Source: Hemerocallis citrina
Lineage: Eukaryota; Streptophyta; Magnoliopsida; Asparagales; Asphodelaceae
Reading direction: 5' to 3'
DNA: 64,000 bases
NCBI GenBank assembly: GCA_017893485.1
Contig: CM030367.1
Location: forward strand, 147,177,767-147,241,766
Notes under the pieces: generated by a model
Database searches by the model: none
The model's input: the letters and a program-made list of their open reading frames with translations, nothing else
What the model was told of the DNA's origin: nothing
Part shown: positions 23,445-34,652 of the stretch, piece after piece
Layout of the letters: each line of letters begins with the position of its first letter
Numbering within the stretch: the stretch's first letter is position 1
Position numbers and translations under genes: made by a program

Positions 23445-24602
23445 GTTCCTGGAATAACCGTTCGTGGTTTAATGCCTAGAAAAATAAAAAAACGTTGCAA
23501 TTCTTGGGGGAGGTCTAATTGATTCTGGAATTGCAACTGCTTTAATTCTGAGCAATTACCGAGTAATTCTTAAAGAAGTCAATGCAAACTTCCTGCAAGC
23601 AGGGATGGGCAGAGTTAAAGGTGAAATTGACTCCAATATTGCATTCTTATGGTTCTAGCTCCTTTCACATATAAAGCTCAGTTTCACACTGCTCTTTTTC
23701 AGCCAATTTGCAGAGTCAGGTTAAGAAAGGGATGATGACTCAAGATAACTGTGAGAAAACCCTAACTCGTCTGACAGGTGCTCTTGACTATGAATGCTTC
23801 AGAGAAGTGGATTTGGTCATAGAGGCAAAGCTATATCTTATACTGCATGTTCTCTGAATCTCAACCATTATGGTCTTAATTAACTTATTTGCTGCATTTT
23901 CTTGACAGGCAGTGATAGAGAACATGTCATTAAAGCAGCAAATATTTGCTGATTTGGAAAAGTACTGCCCTTCACATTGTATTCTTTCGAGCAACACTTC
24001 AACAATAGACTTAAATTTAATTGGAGAGAAAACAAAGTCACAGGAAAGAATCATTGGAGCACATTTCTTACTGCGTTCCAATTACTAACACGTTCTTCAT
24101 CCCCAGCCCTGCACATATAAATATAATGCCACTTTTAGAAATAGTTTGTACTCAGAATACATCTCCTCAAGTTGTTGTGGACTTACTAGATGTTGGGAAA
24201 AAGATGCGTAAAACTCCCATCGTGGTAGGGAATTGTACTGGCTTTGCTGTCAACCGGATGTTCTTTCCTTACAGCCAGTCAGCTCACCTGCTAGTTGACT
24301 GTGGTTTAGATGTCTATCAGATTGATCGTGCAATTACCAAATTTGGAATGCCAATGGGACCATATAGGTAACATTGAGTTTTGGTACTCATTCTCAAATC
24401 TATTTGGAAGCCATGATAAGTTTCCACAGCCTTATTTTTAAACGGTCAATGTATTTATTGCACTTGTTATCACCATGCAGACAGGCTGATCTGGTTGGTT
24501 TCGGGGTTGCTATGGCTACTGGGGCACAATATCTTCAAAGTTTTCCTGATAGATGCTATAAATCTGCTTTAGTTCCAAGCATGGTTGAAGACAAGAGGGC
24601 AG
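23445..24602 (+). pseudogene. MFP2-like: MFP2/AIM1-type beta-oxidation multifunctional protein fragment
   Basis: Plant MFP2/AIM1 proteins are peroxisomal enzymes joining an enoyl-CoA hydratase to an L-3-hydroxyacyl-CoA dehydrogenase. Five exon blocks of the dehydrogenase half are readable: 23445-23620, 23703-23824, 23909 to about 24070, about 24095-24367 and 24481-24602. Most junctions keep GT or GC donors and AG acceptors, so this is a genomic copy and not a retrocopy. Recognisable pieces include VPGITVRGL, ILSNYRVILKE, SNTSTIDLN, GNCTGFAVNRMFFPY, FGMPMGPYR and DLVGFGVAMA. Lesions: an extra base near 23494 shifts the frame before the NAD-binding glycine loop, the loop itself reads GGGLIDSG instead of GGGLMGSG, and the exon 3/4 join near 24070-24130 is scrambled. 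The hydratase half and the C-terminus are not seen. Confidence 0.88.
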
Positions 24603-24667
24603 GTATACCACAAATTAATTAAAAGATTTTATTAGGTGTAGGATTCTTTTGTGATCCTTTTACCACT

Positions 24668-24668
24668 T

Positions 24669-24706
<38 letters not shown>

Positions 24707-24707
24707 A
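24668..24707. repeat. (TC)n(TA)n compound microsatellite
   Basis: A TC tract (24668-24695) joined directly to a TA tract (24695-24707). Confidence 0.95.
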
Positions 24708-24723
24708 AGGTTGGGGATCTCCT

Positions 24724-25032
24724 TAAGGTGGGAGAGCTCACCATGATGGGGCCATCCTTTAAACGATCCCAATCGTTCATCTTATTCAAAATATTTAATA
24801 CAGTTTAATCATGTGAGATCAAGTTATCTGAACTTTCATTTGTCCTTGCATCATATCATTATGAAAATGTGAAGACATTTTAGTCGTATAATTTCATAAC
24901 GTTTTAGTTGCAAGAGCAAACAGATCTCGCATTTTTTGACTACTTTAAGCATTTCTAACAAAACGAACAGTTCGGATCCGTCATTAGATGTCTTCATGAT
25001 GAATGAGAGCATTGAGCTCTCTCATCTTATCG
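24724..25032. mobile_element. Possible MITE
   Basis: The left end AAGGTGGGAGAGCTCA (24725-24740) and the complement of the right end AAGATGAGAGAGCTCA are imperfect inverted repeats. The interior is AT-rich and non-coding. No clear target duplication. Confidence 0.4.
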
Positions 25033-25085
25033 AGAGCACCCACCTCACTTGAAGACCCCTCTCCCATCCCCTCTCCCTCTCTTTA

Positions 25086-25649
25086 GAGCATCCACAGTCA
25101 TTTGCTAATTATCCATAAAATGAATTTTATAGCAAACTACGAGCTGCAGTCGTTTGCTATTTATGCATATTTTGGTTAAAAAGCAACACTAGATTGGTAT
25201 AAATAAGTGGATATGAGAATAATGCATAATTTAAACGACGAAGTTGCATGGCTCTGGAAAAAAAATATTATTTTAATAGTCAGACAGAACTTCTAGTTGC
25301 GTCCCTCCCCAAAAAAACAACATTTCGTAATTAGAAAAACCTAAAATGAAGCAACCCCTTGGACACAACTTCTACTTGCATCCCTCACTTGCGGAATTGT
25401 CAGACGCAAAGTGAATTTGCGTCTCTTCAATTGCCTCTCTTTTTTTTTCCTCTTCCGACGCAAAGTGAAGTTCCGTCTACCTATTAAAAAATAATTAAAT
25501 TCCTCCGACGCAACTTCAAACTCCGTCTGATATGGGGTTTTTATTATTTTAAATTAAATTGCTATAAAATACCATTCGATGACTGCAGAAAAAGAGGCAA
25601 AATGCTATATGCATTTATGCATTTTCTAACAATCTCCACTGTGGATGCT

Positions 25650-25650
<1 letters not shown>
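25086..25650. mobile_element. PIF/Harbinger-type MITE
   Basis: The terminal inverted repeats are GAGCATCCACAGT (left) and ACTGTGGATGCTC (right), exact complements. They are flanked by TTA on both sides (25083-25085 and 25651-25653), the target duplication typical of PIF/Harbinger. The 565-bp interior is non-coding and holds several GACGCAA/TTGCGTC inverted words. Confidence 0.88.

Positions 25651-25651
<1 letters not shown>

Positions 25652-25720
<69 letters not shown>
25652..25720. repeat. (TA)n microsatellite
   Basis: About 69 bases of uninterrupted TA. Confidence 0.98.
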
Positions 25721-25722
<2 letters not shown>

Positions 25723-25932
25723 GTAAAAGGGATATGAGCAACTTGCTCATTTAGTAAATGAGCAATTGATTATGTGGCATGCATGTAATACATTGGACAA
25801 CTAACCCGATTATGTGGCATGCATGTAATACATTGGACAACTAACCCTTTTAAAGATTGTCCAATCACATGTATGCCACATTATCAATTGCTTATTTACT
25901 AAATGAGCAAGTTGTTCATACCCATTTTTCCC
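25721..25932. mobile_element. Hairpin MITE in a TA tract
   Basis: The left arm (GGGTAAAAGGGATATGAGCA...) and the right arm (...GTTCATACCCATTTTTCCC) are inverted copies of about 80 bp. Near the centre a 39-40 bp word beginning GATTATGTGGCATGCATG is tandemly doubled (about 25767-25848). The element is flanked by TA repeats on both sides. Confidence 0.75.
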
Positions 25933-26506
<574 letters not shown>

Positions 26507-27064
26507 CTTAGTGTAACGCCCCGAATTCCAAATACAACTGAATTCGAGAGTTCTACAGGATCTTTTCACTTCTTTCGTACAATTTTACAAGGAATTTAAA
26601 ACTTTTATTTCAACAATAATTACACCAGAGTCTTTTACATCAATAAGCAGCGGAATCAATAAAATACAACAATAATGAATGTACAATTGTTACAACTTTA
26701 ACATTTAAGTAATCAACAGCATCAATTCTCTTTATATCTTCATGTAACTCCATAACCTGAATATAAACTGTGGGCGCGTCAGTTGCTTACAACTGACGAA
26801 ATATTATACACGGCCATCCTCTCTATGCCGGAAACAGTATAACGATTCTCAAATGCTTTAGCAAACACAAACTTGATCACAAACAAAGCTACAAAAGGGA
26901 CTATCCTGTTGATGTCGTGTGGTGCGGTGCACTTAGTCCTTAATGCAGTTGTTTATATTATATGACACTAATGCACACTTGTTCGGATTCTATGCATCCC
27001 ATACTACATAGGTCCGAGGGCAAGCCTCTTAATCGTCTTCATTATTGTAGGGTTCAATCCCTCG

Positions 27065-27697
27065 CCATGACTTAATCTACTACGGTAACTACGGTGAGTA
27101 TCCTAGATGGTCTGTGAGTACAAGCACGTATCCTGGACCCTGGAGGGGAATTCCGCGCCATGTCTTGACTCATCAAGCATGCATTCTGCGGTAATTCAGC
27201 CTCCTCCCTGAACACGATCCTCTTGCAGTCACTAAAACATCCTACAAGCGTGACTAAAGTCCGATCATTACTGAGTTGTGCCCGCGCCATGTCTTGACTC
27301 ATCAAGCATGCATTCTGCGGCTCACACACCCGCACCGTACCCTAGCTCTCATACTCATATTTTTCTCTCACTTTCATCACATCACCACTATGTATCTACC
27401 TGTAATTTCAGCAAGTGTCATAGACGTTCCATGATTACAAGCACGTGTCCAAGACCCTAGAGGGGAACCTCGCGCCACGTCTTGACTCATCAAGTATGCA
27501 TTCTGTGATAGTTCAGCCTCCTCCCTGAACACGATCCTCTTGCAAGTCACCAAACATCCCACAAGCGTCGCCAAGATCCCGATCATTCTGGAGTATATTG
27601 CCCACGCCATGTCTTGACTCATCAAGCATGCATTCTGTGGATCACATCCGCATCGTAGACCCTAGGCTCCCATACTTATGTTTTTCTCTTACTTTCA
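27065..27697. repeat. Internal tandem duplication in the solo LTR, ~317-bp unit
   Basis: Two diverged units start near 27065 and 27382. The word GTCTTGACTCATCAAG occurs four times (near 27162, 27292, 27478 and 27612) and CTCCTCCCTGAACACGATCC twice. The chromovirus LTRs at 36864 and 44942 have a single related unit. Confidence 0.85.
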
Positions 27698-28143
27698 TTA
27701 CAGCCTTACAATGTATTAATTATTAGAATCATGAATAAAAATCAAAGCTCTAGAGTTAGCCTCTCCATTCAACCGGACTTATTCATTCATTACAATATAT
27801 GACCAACCTTGGTCTTTCAAATTCTCATTTTATTTCATTTCATTGCCGGGGGAGACTTAGCTACTCTTTGGTTTCAATTTACAATTCACAACTTCCAATT
27901 GAGCACTTTCAGCTCATAATTCAATTTAGAGTCTCACAGACTTTCTCATCATGATCTTAGCCTTTCATATTCATTTAATTCTCAATTCAAATCTATGATT
28001 CATCTCATGTAAATTCTCAATTCAACTATGATTCATTTCATATAAATTTATGCAGCAACAAATAGAGTTTACCAATATCCAGATTTACAATCTTTATCAC
28101 AAACAATTCACAAGATTTCAGATATATCAAAAAGCACACTGGA

Positions 28144-28572
28144 CAGTCGACTGGGAACTCTTCCAGTCGACTTGTTCAGTCAATTCACATTCTTCATAAC
28201 CACTCGGGAGAGTCGACTGCTGCACACGGCAGTCGGCTGTTCCGCAGTGTTCCAATTTAATTTCTTTGTCAATTTCATCTTTCATAACCTTGTGTGCATT
28301 TCACAATAAAACTCCATCAAATCTTAATAATCATAAAATCTTGTATTCAAAACTTATTTAACTTTCATTTGTCAAAATCGATTTCAAACTCAAGAATCAT
28401 AAACAGTTCGGTTCAGTCGACTGGTGGCAGTATCAGTCGACTGTCCCGCAAATATCTTGAAAACTCAACATCAAAGCAGCAGTCGACTGTAACTGTATTC
28501 AGTCGACTGTCCCGCTAATGAAAACCAACTTTTAACACTTACCAGTCGACTGTGGAAGTAATCAGTCGACTG
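28144..28572. promoter_or_regulatory. Five paired-palindrome modules (CAGTCGACTG, 20-bp pitch)
   Basis: Decamers start at 28144/28164, 28210/28230, 28414/28434, 28480/28500 and 28543/28563. Every pair is exactly 20 bp start to start (10-bp spacer), while spacers differ in sequence. Seven of ten decamers are the exact palindrome CAGTCGACTG; the others are CAGTCGACTT, GAGTCGACTG and CAGTCGGCTG. Several right-hand members continue into TCCCGC or TTCCGC. The block lies downstream of the minus-strand TATA box near 29420, so it should be in the transcribed R/U5 part. Function unknown. Confidence 0.7.
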
Positions 28573-29581
28573 TTAAATCCATAATTTGCATCTTTGCCTA
28601 CACTTTTCGACCTTTGAATCGATTTGTACTTCCATATACAAATTATAATTTATTTCCAGAATATCCCTTTTTAAAAACATTATCATATATATTACCAATT
28701 CCCAAGTTCTCTTTTTCCCAATCAAAAATGCATCAAAACATATTTTCCAAATAAACTACCTTCTTTTATCAAAATTTACTTTACAAAAATCTTTATACTT
28801 GTATAAATAACATTTTGAGGTTATAAATCATACTTTTTGCCACATTTCGCATTATTCCAATAATGTCTCAATATGCATCCATTTCATACAATCACTTCAA
28901 TTCTAGCAATTCAACTAGCAATCGTAACAAGCATAGCAATTTGCATTTACCATAATCAATTTCATGCAATCAATTTCAATTTCAACCAAGTAAATTACAT
29001 ATCATCCATCATACAAATTATATTCCTAAATTAGAAAGCATTTAAGAAACACCCACCTAAAAATGAAGATTTGTTACCCAAATGAACTCCTAGAATTAGG
29101 AGCTCCTAAAGAAAGCTCCAATTGCAATCCTCCTCGAAATCCGTGCACCAAAGCAAGCCTCCAAGCTCCACATTTCGGTAAGCATCCATCAATGAGCATC
29201 TCCATCTCCATTCGGCAATCATCAAGAACAACTCCCATCTTCTTTCATATACATATACTATGTATGTGCATATATATACATTAGTATATGTATGGAGACA
29301 AGTGGAAAGATGATTAGGTAGAGAAATGGAAGAGGCTATGCTGGCTTGGGTGGTTGCTTCGGATCAGCAAGAGAGAAGGGAGAAAGATATGAGAGAAGAG
29401 AGACTAAGGGTGCATTTTTATAAGAAAGTAGTAGGTAGTTATAGCAACCACCTCCCACATGAACTCCACTAACCCATTATAAAAATTTGTAACTTGTTTT
29501 CCCTCTTGTTTTCAAAATCAAAACTCCAGAATTTCCCTCTCCTCATGAGCAGCCCGGTCCCCCAAAATTGTGTGCACATTG

Positions 29582-30235
29582 CACGTGTGCACGTGCACGT
29601 GCTTTGTGTACAAAAACAATTTATTTATTTAATCCTTTTAAAATAATTATCTATATATGTAATAAATATATAAAATTAACTTTAAAAATTATACTTTTCG
29701 TGCACAATAAAAATAGACACAAACAATTTCATGAAATTTATTTTGAAAGAATAATACGCTTACAACACGTGCACCAAAACACGTGCGTTGCCCGTAAAAT
29801 CTCAAAAATACAAAAATTGACTTTATGAACCGAAAAATATTTATAATCAATTAGAATGCAATAGAAAGTATATTTAATATACTTATTTGATAATATACTC
29901 AAACATACAGAAAACACGTGTATTGCACGTAGAAAATTTATTTTAATAAAGATAGTCAAAAATTGAATTTTCGTTTACAAAACAAATTCAAACATGTTTA
30001 TAAAGATAAATAATTGAAATCCATTGAAAACTTTGCACGTAACGGTGGAATACCCGAAATCAACACGTGCATCGATAATACGTAAAAAGCACGTAAAACT
30101 CAAAGATTGAAATTTAGCATTTGAGTTGTCTCAAATGTGATTTTTAAGAATACAAGATTGTATAAATAATTGGAATTCAAAATACATATCAAAATGCGTT
30201 ATGGATATGATCAGTAATAGTACAAAATGCACGTG
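29582..30235. promoter_or_regulatory. G-box (CACGTG) cluster in LTR U3
   Basis: CACGTG occurs eight times: 29582, 29590, 29596, 29766, 29780, 29915, 30064 and 30230. In element orientation (minus) these lie in U3, upstream of a TATA-like TTATAAAAA at about 29415-29424. CACGTG is the core bound by plant bHLH and bZIP factors. Regulatory function is inferred. Confidence 0.6.
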
Positions 30236-30289
30236 CGTAACACCCAAGGGCAAAATTGTCATTTAAATTTTGCGGGGTGTTACACTTAG

Positions 30290-30297
30290 GCCTTCTC

Positions 30298-30349
<52 letters not shown>

Positions 30350-30536
30350 ATGGACTTTTATACCTCAATTTATAATTATTTTTCACTATATACTAATGGA
30401 AACATGGACTTTTTACAACTAATTATTGTCATATTCAAACTTCAGCTACATAATTGTTGATTTACTGTTTACAAGACTTTTCATATGGTGTATCATTCTG
30501 AAGACGTGCCGGACATGTAGCCACGGGCAAATCTAG
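30290..30536 (+). mobile_element. Helitron-like 3' end (probably copy 1)
   Basis: After a (TA)n tract (about 30300-30345) the sequence is the reverse complement of 31395-31580, the 3' part of Helitron copy 3. It ends in CTAG (30533-30536) followed by T. A decayed hairpin (ACGTGCCGGACATGT) lies about 20 bases before the end. These are the usual marks of a Helitron terminus. Confidence 0.65.
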
Positions 30537-31381
<845 letters not shown>

Positions 31382-31394
31382 CTATATATATATA

Positions 31395-31752
31395 TACTAG
31401 ATTTGTCCATGGGCACGTGCCTACGGCACGTCTTCGGAACGATACAACACACGAAAAATCCTGTAAACAGTAAAACAACAATTATGTAGTTCAAGTTTGA
31501 ATCGTATGATAATAATTAGTTGTAAATAAAAGTCCATGTTTCTATCAGTATATGTTGAAAAATAATTATAAGTAAGGGTGTAAAATTCAACTTCTTAGAA
31601 CTTTAAGTGTGGAAAATGATGAAATTTAACCGTTGAAGCGATATTTGCTATTTTCAATATAACATGTGCAATAAAAAAATATAAAAATTCTTAAAAATTT
31701 ACAAACCTGAAATCCTAAAATTTAAATTTCTAAGTAAATAAAGAAAGAATGG

Positions 31753-31812
<60 letters not shown>

Positions 31813-32014
31813 GAGAAATATGAAAAAGTGAAGAGAGAAGAGAGAGATAGTAATAAAGTAATAAGTTTTTTAGTTTTGGGGGGAAAAATTTAATTTTGGG
31901 GTTTGAAATTTTGGGCAGAAAAATATGTTTTGTGAGAATCAATCTAGGCCATTGGTTTTAGGGAAGATTGAATGAAAGCTACTTGATATCTTTCTTTGTA
32001 ATTTATTATATAGA
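31395..32014 (-). mobile_element. Non-autonomous Helitron-like element, 620 bp (copy 3)
   Basis: On the minus strand it starts TCTATATAATAAA and ends CTAG, with host A before and T after, as expected for Helitron insertion between A and T. A perfect 7-bp hairpin (ACGTGCC-GTA-GGCACGT) lies 14 bases before the CTAG. No coding capacity; a (GA)n tract lies at 31754-31808. It shares its 5' block with 25933-26269 and 30537-30799, and its 3' block with 30290-30536. Confidence 0.75.
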
Positions 32015-32021
32015 TATATAT

Positions 32022-32298
32022 AGTAAGAATTCTTTTGCTGAGAACCACGTAAGAACTTTTGTTTGAGGCATTAATTAAAAGATCCGAACCGTTCATTTTG
32101 ATTTACATCACTAAATTACTCTATGGATGAGAAATCAAGTAATTTGAGATTCGTTTGTCCATGAAACAAATCGCAAATGACTTGATTTCTCATCCATAGA
32201 GTAATTTAGTCATGTAGATCAAAATGAACGGTTTGGATATTTCAACTAATGTCTCAAACCAAAATTCTCACGTAGTTCTCACTAAAAGAGTTCTCACT
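32022..32298. mobile_element. Hairpin MITE
   Basis: The two halves are inverted copies. The ends are AGTAAGAATTCTTTT and, complemented, AGTGAGAACTCTTTT. The central word GATGAGAAATCAAGT is mirrored by ACTTGATTTCTCATC. Flanked by TAG on both sides (32021-32023 and 32298-32300). Confidence 0.8.
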
Positions 32299-32403
32299 AG
32301 ATCATGGCTAGAAAATAGGATATGAGCTACAAGCTCATGTAATAGATAGGCAATTGTTTATGCGACAACTCAACTTTTTTATATTTAATTAGAGATGTTT
32401 ATG

Positions 32404-32568
32404 CAAGTGCCAATGTAGTCTAGTGGTAAACCTCTTAGCTAGTGGGCAAGAGATTCGGGGCTCAATCCCCTCTTGTATCATTCCTTTATTATGAGATTAT
32501 TGTAAGGGTGTGTGTGCAGTATGCGTGTGTGGCTATGACCTTGCTAAAATAAAAAAAAAAAAAAAAAA
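32404..32568 (+). mobile_element. tRNA-derived SINE
   Basis: A 165-bp element with an A-box-like TAGTCTAGTGGTAA, a B-box-like GATTCGGGGCTCAATCC about 35 bases later, a GT-rich body and an A tail (32551-32568). It is bounded by a perfect 14-bp target duplication TAGAGATGTTTATG (32390-32403 and 32569-32582). The two boxes are those of an internal RNA polymerase III promoter. It moves with LINE-encoded enzymes. The perfect duplication implies a recent insertion. Confidence 0.93.
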
Positions 32569-32719
32569 TAGAGATGTTTATGTAAAAGAAATCCTTTCTT
32601 GTTAAAAAAAAACATTAATTATCCACAACTCAACAACTCTCCCCCCTTGATGGCTCTCAGAGCCTTGTCCTCCTCCACCTCCAACTCCCATTGCCCATGG
32701 TGAACCCACTCACCAAACG

Positions 32720-33438
32720 AGGGTTGGCATTCGGGTCGACCGGGCCAGGTCGGGTCGGACCCGCTGGGTTGACGGCTGATTTGGGCGGGTTCGGGTGGGA
32801 TCGGTGGGTTAACCAGGCCGGGCGATTCAAAATTGGAAATTTTGACCCGGTCGACCCGTGAACCCATTATGGTTGAACCCGTTTCGGGTCGAGCTGGGTC
32901 GTGGGTCGGCCCGATTTGATTTTTTTTGTGACAACTTCGGTTTAATTTTTTTTTTATAATAAGTATAATTGTATAAAAGTGAAAAAATGCATATATTATT
33001 GATTATTCATTTCTTTGTTGCTTGCTTCTTTGTTGAAAAAACTTGATTTAATTGAGATTGAATTGAGTAGTAGTAGACTACTAGTAGAGAGTGTAAGAGA
33101 GTAAGGTGTGAAATTTTTTAGATTGAATTAAGGGGGTATTAGGGGGAAATACAAAAAAAGACAAAAAAAAATATATTAAAAAGACAAAAAAAACCCATGG
33201 GTCGAACGTTTGACCCGAACAAACCTGCAGGTCGACCCGCAGGTTGACGAACGGGTTTGACTTGGCCAACAGGTTGGGCGGGCCGGTCGAGCGGGTTGAG
33301 TTCGCAATTTTTCCGACTCGGGTCGACCCGGATCAATTCGCGGGTTCGACCCGGACCCGAACCAGATTATAGCGGGTTAGGTTCGTATGGGCGGATCACG
33401 GGCGAGTCGTGGGTCTGCCCGGCCCGGTTGCCATCCCT
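32720..33438. mobile_element. GC-rich hAT-like non-autonomous element
   Basis: The ends AGGGTTGGCA (left) and TGCCATCCCT (right) are near-inverted and resemble a common plant hAT MITE terminus. Both arms are rich in GGGTCGACCCG-type words, while the centre (about 32920-33180) is AT-rich. The flanking 8-mers ACCAAACG and ACCGCTCC match poorly. Reading frames here are by-products of GC-rich inverted repeats. Confidence 0.6.
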
Positions 33439-33859
33439 ACCGCTCCATCCCCCGTCCTCTTAATATGCCATGATCAGCTAACTAAGCAGCCTTAATTACT
33501 CCTTCATTCCCCATTCACCCGCCAAATCCAACCACCAACGCATCTAAGTCCTCACAACTACCATCACCACCACTATCGGTTCTTCCCTCTCACCTCAGCA
33601 TGACATTGCCTCCTCCACCTGTGTTGCCAAGGCCATGACTTCTGACAAGGTCATGCAATCGTTGCCATCAGCGATTGACGTCCAGAGAAGGATCTAGATC
33701 TACTATAATTTTTGTCGAGGATTATTTGACTAAATTTCTTGAGACATTTGATCACCTAATGTTTGATTAGTGAATTTTTATTAGAGTTTTTCTGTTTAAG
33801 ATCTATGCATATCTTCAATTAGATTTATTATGTAATCTATGAATATGTTATACATAGGA
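33439..33859. other. Unassigned pyrimidine-rich sequence
   Basis: No gene recognised. With 32620-32719 it may be the ancestral sequence split by the hAT-like element. Confidence 0.4.
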
Positions 33860-34397
33860 TCCAAGTAGGGTGACTTAAGTGGAGAAATGCCAATGGTGTT
33901 TTGCGTGACAAACATATACCTTTGAAGTAGAAGAGAAAATTTGATAGGACGGCTGTTAGACCAGCAATAATGTATGGAGCAGAGTTTTGGACAACAAAGT
34001 AACAATATGTCCAAAAAATGAGTGTAGCAGAGATGAGGATGCTAAGATGAATGTATGGTAAAATAAAGAATGATAGAATTAGAAACGAGCATATACGAGA
34101 CATGCTAAAGGAAGCTCAAATCCAAGATAAGTTAAGAGAGAATCGCCTCAGGTGGTTTGGACATGTCACACGTAGACCTAGTAGTGCCCTCATTAGAAAA
34201 AGTGCTTTGATAAGTATTGAAGGTAGAGTTAGGGGTAGCGGAAGACCTAAACTAACTTGGGTGGAAACAGTGAGAAAAGATATGATAGCTTGTGACCTTA
34301 CAGAAGATATTGCGCTAAATCGAGCTGAATGGAAAACCAGGATTCATATAGCCGACCCCAACTAGTTGGGAAAAAGGCTTTATTGTTGTTGTTGTTG
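33860..34397 (+). pseudogene. RTE-clade LINE, C-terminal end and 3' tail
   Basis: The translated sequence contains RPAIMYGAEFW, RMLRWMYGK, LRENRLRWFGHV and GRPKLTWVE, the conserved end of plant RTE-type reverse transcriptases. The protein ends with ADPN at 34365, and the element ends in a (TTG)n-type tract (about 34383-34397) instead of poly(A), as in RTE elements. At least one stop lies upstream of 34051. 5'-truncated; no target duplication identified. Confidence 0.85.
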
Positions 34398-34411
34398 TAT
34401 GTAATTTATCT

Positions 34412-34652
34412 ATGGCTAAATATAAAAAAACCTCACCCAATTATTGTGCATTTTAAAAAAAACCACACTTTAACTTTTTTTTTTAATAAAAAAACCCCAC
34501 CCAACTATGTTTTTAACACAATTTTTTTTAAAAACCTCACTCTCCCATGTCTGGAAAATATAGATGGGTTATGTTTTTTTATAAAAAAAAAGTTTGGTTG
34601 TGATTTTTAAAAAATATACAATAGTTGTGTGAGGTTTTATTATATTTAGGGT
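34412..34652. mobile_element. Hairpin MITE
   Basis: The left end (GGCTAAATATAAAAAAACCTC) is mirrored by the right end (GAGGTTTTATTATATTTAGGG). The interior holds further A-rich/T-rich mirrored blocks with CCCACCCAACTATG-like words. Non-coding. Confidence 0.7.

Larger units (their letters stand above)
26512..30284 (-). mobile_element. Solo LTR of a Tekay/Del-like gypsy, 3,773 bp
   Basis: The ends are TGTAACGCCCC and GGGGTGTTACA. The 5-bp target duplication CTTAG is perfect (26507-26511 and 30285-30289). The first hundred bases match the LTRs of the element at 36864-47798 closely, so it is the same or a sister family, in the same minus orientation. It is 916 bp longer than those LTRs, partly because of an internal duplication near 27065-27697. 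No gag-pol sequence is present, so it is a product of LTR-LTR recombination. Confidence 0.93.

Noticed and set aside
28144..28572. CRISPR-like array of repeated decamers with short spacers
   Set aside because: The repeats are 10 bp in pairs, spacing between pairs is irregular, and they lie in the LTR of a plant retrotransposon.
32404..32480. tRNA gene
   Set aside because: A- and B-box-like sequences are present but the cloverleaf is not, and a poly(A) tail and target duplication show a SINE.
32619..33463. Frames in the GC-rich hAT-like element
   Set aside because: Produced by repeated GGGTCGACCCG-type words in inverted repeats. No protein family resemblance.
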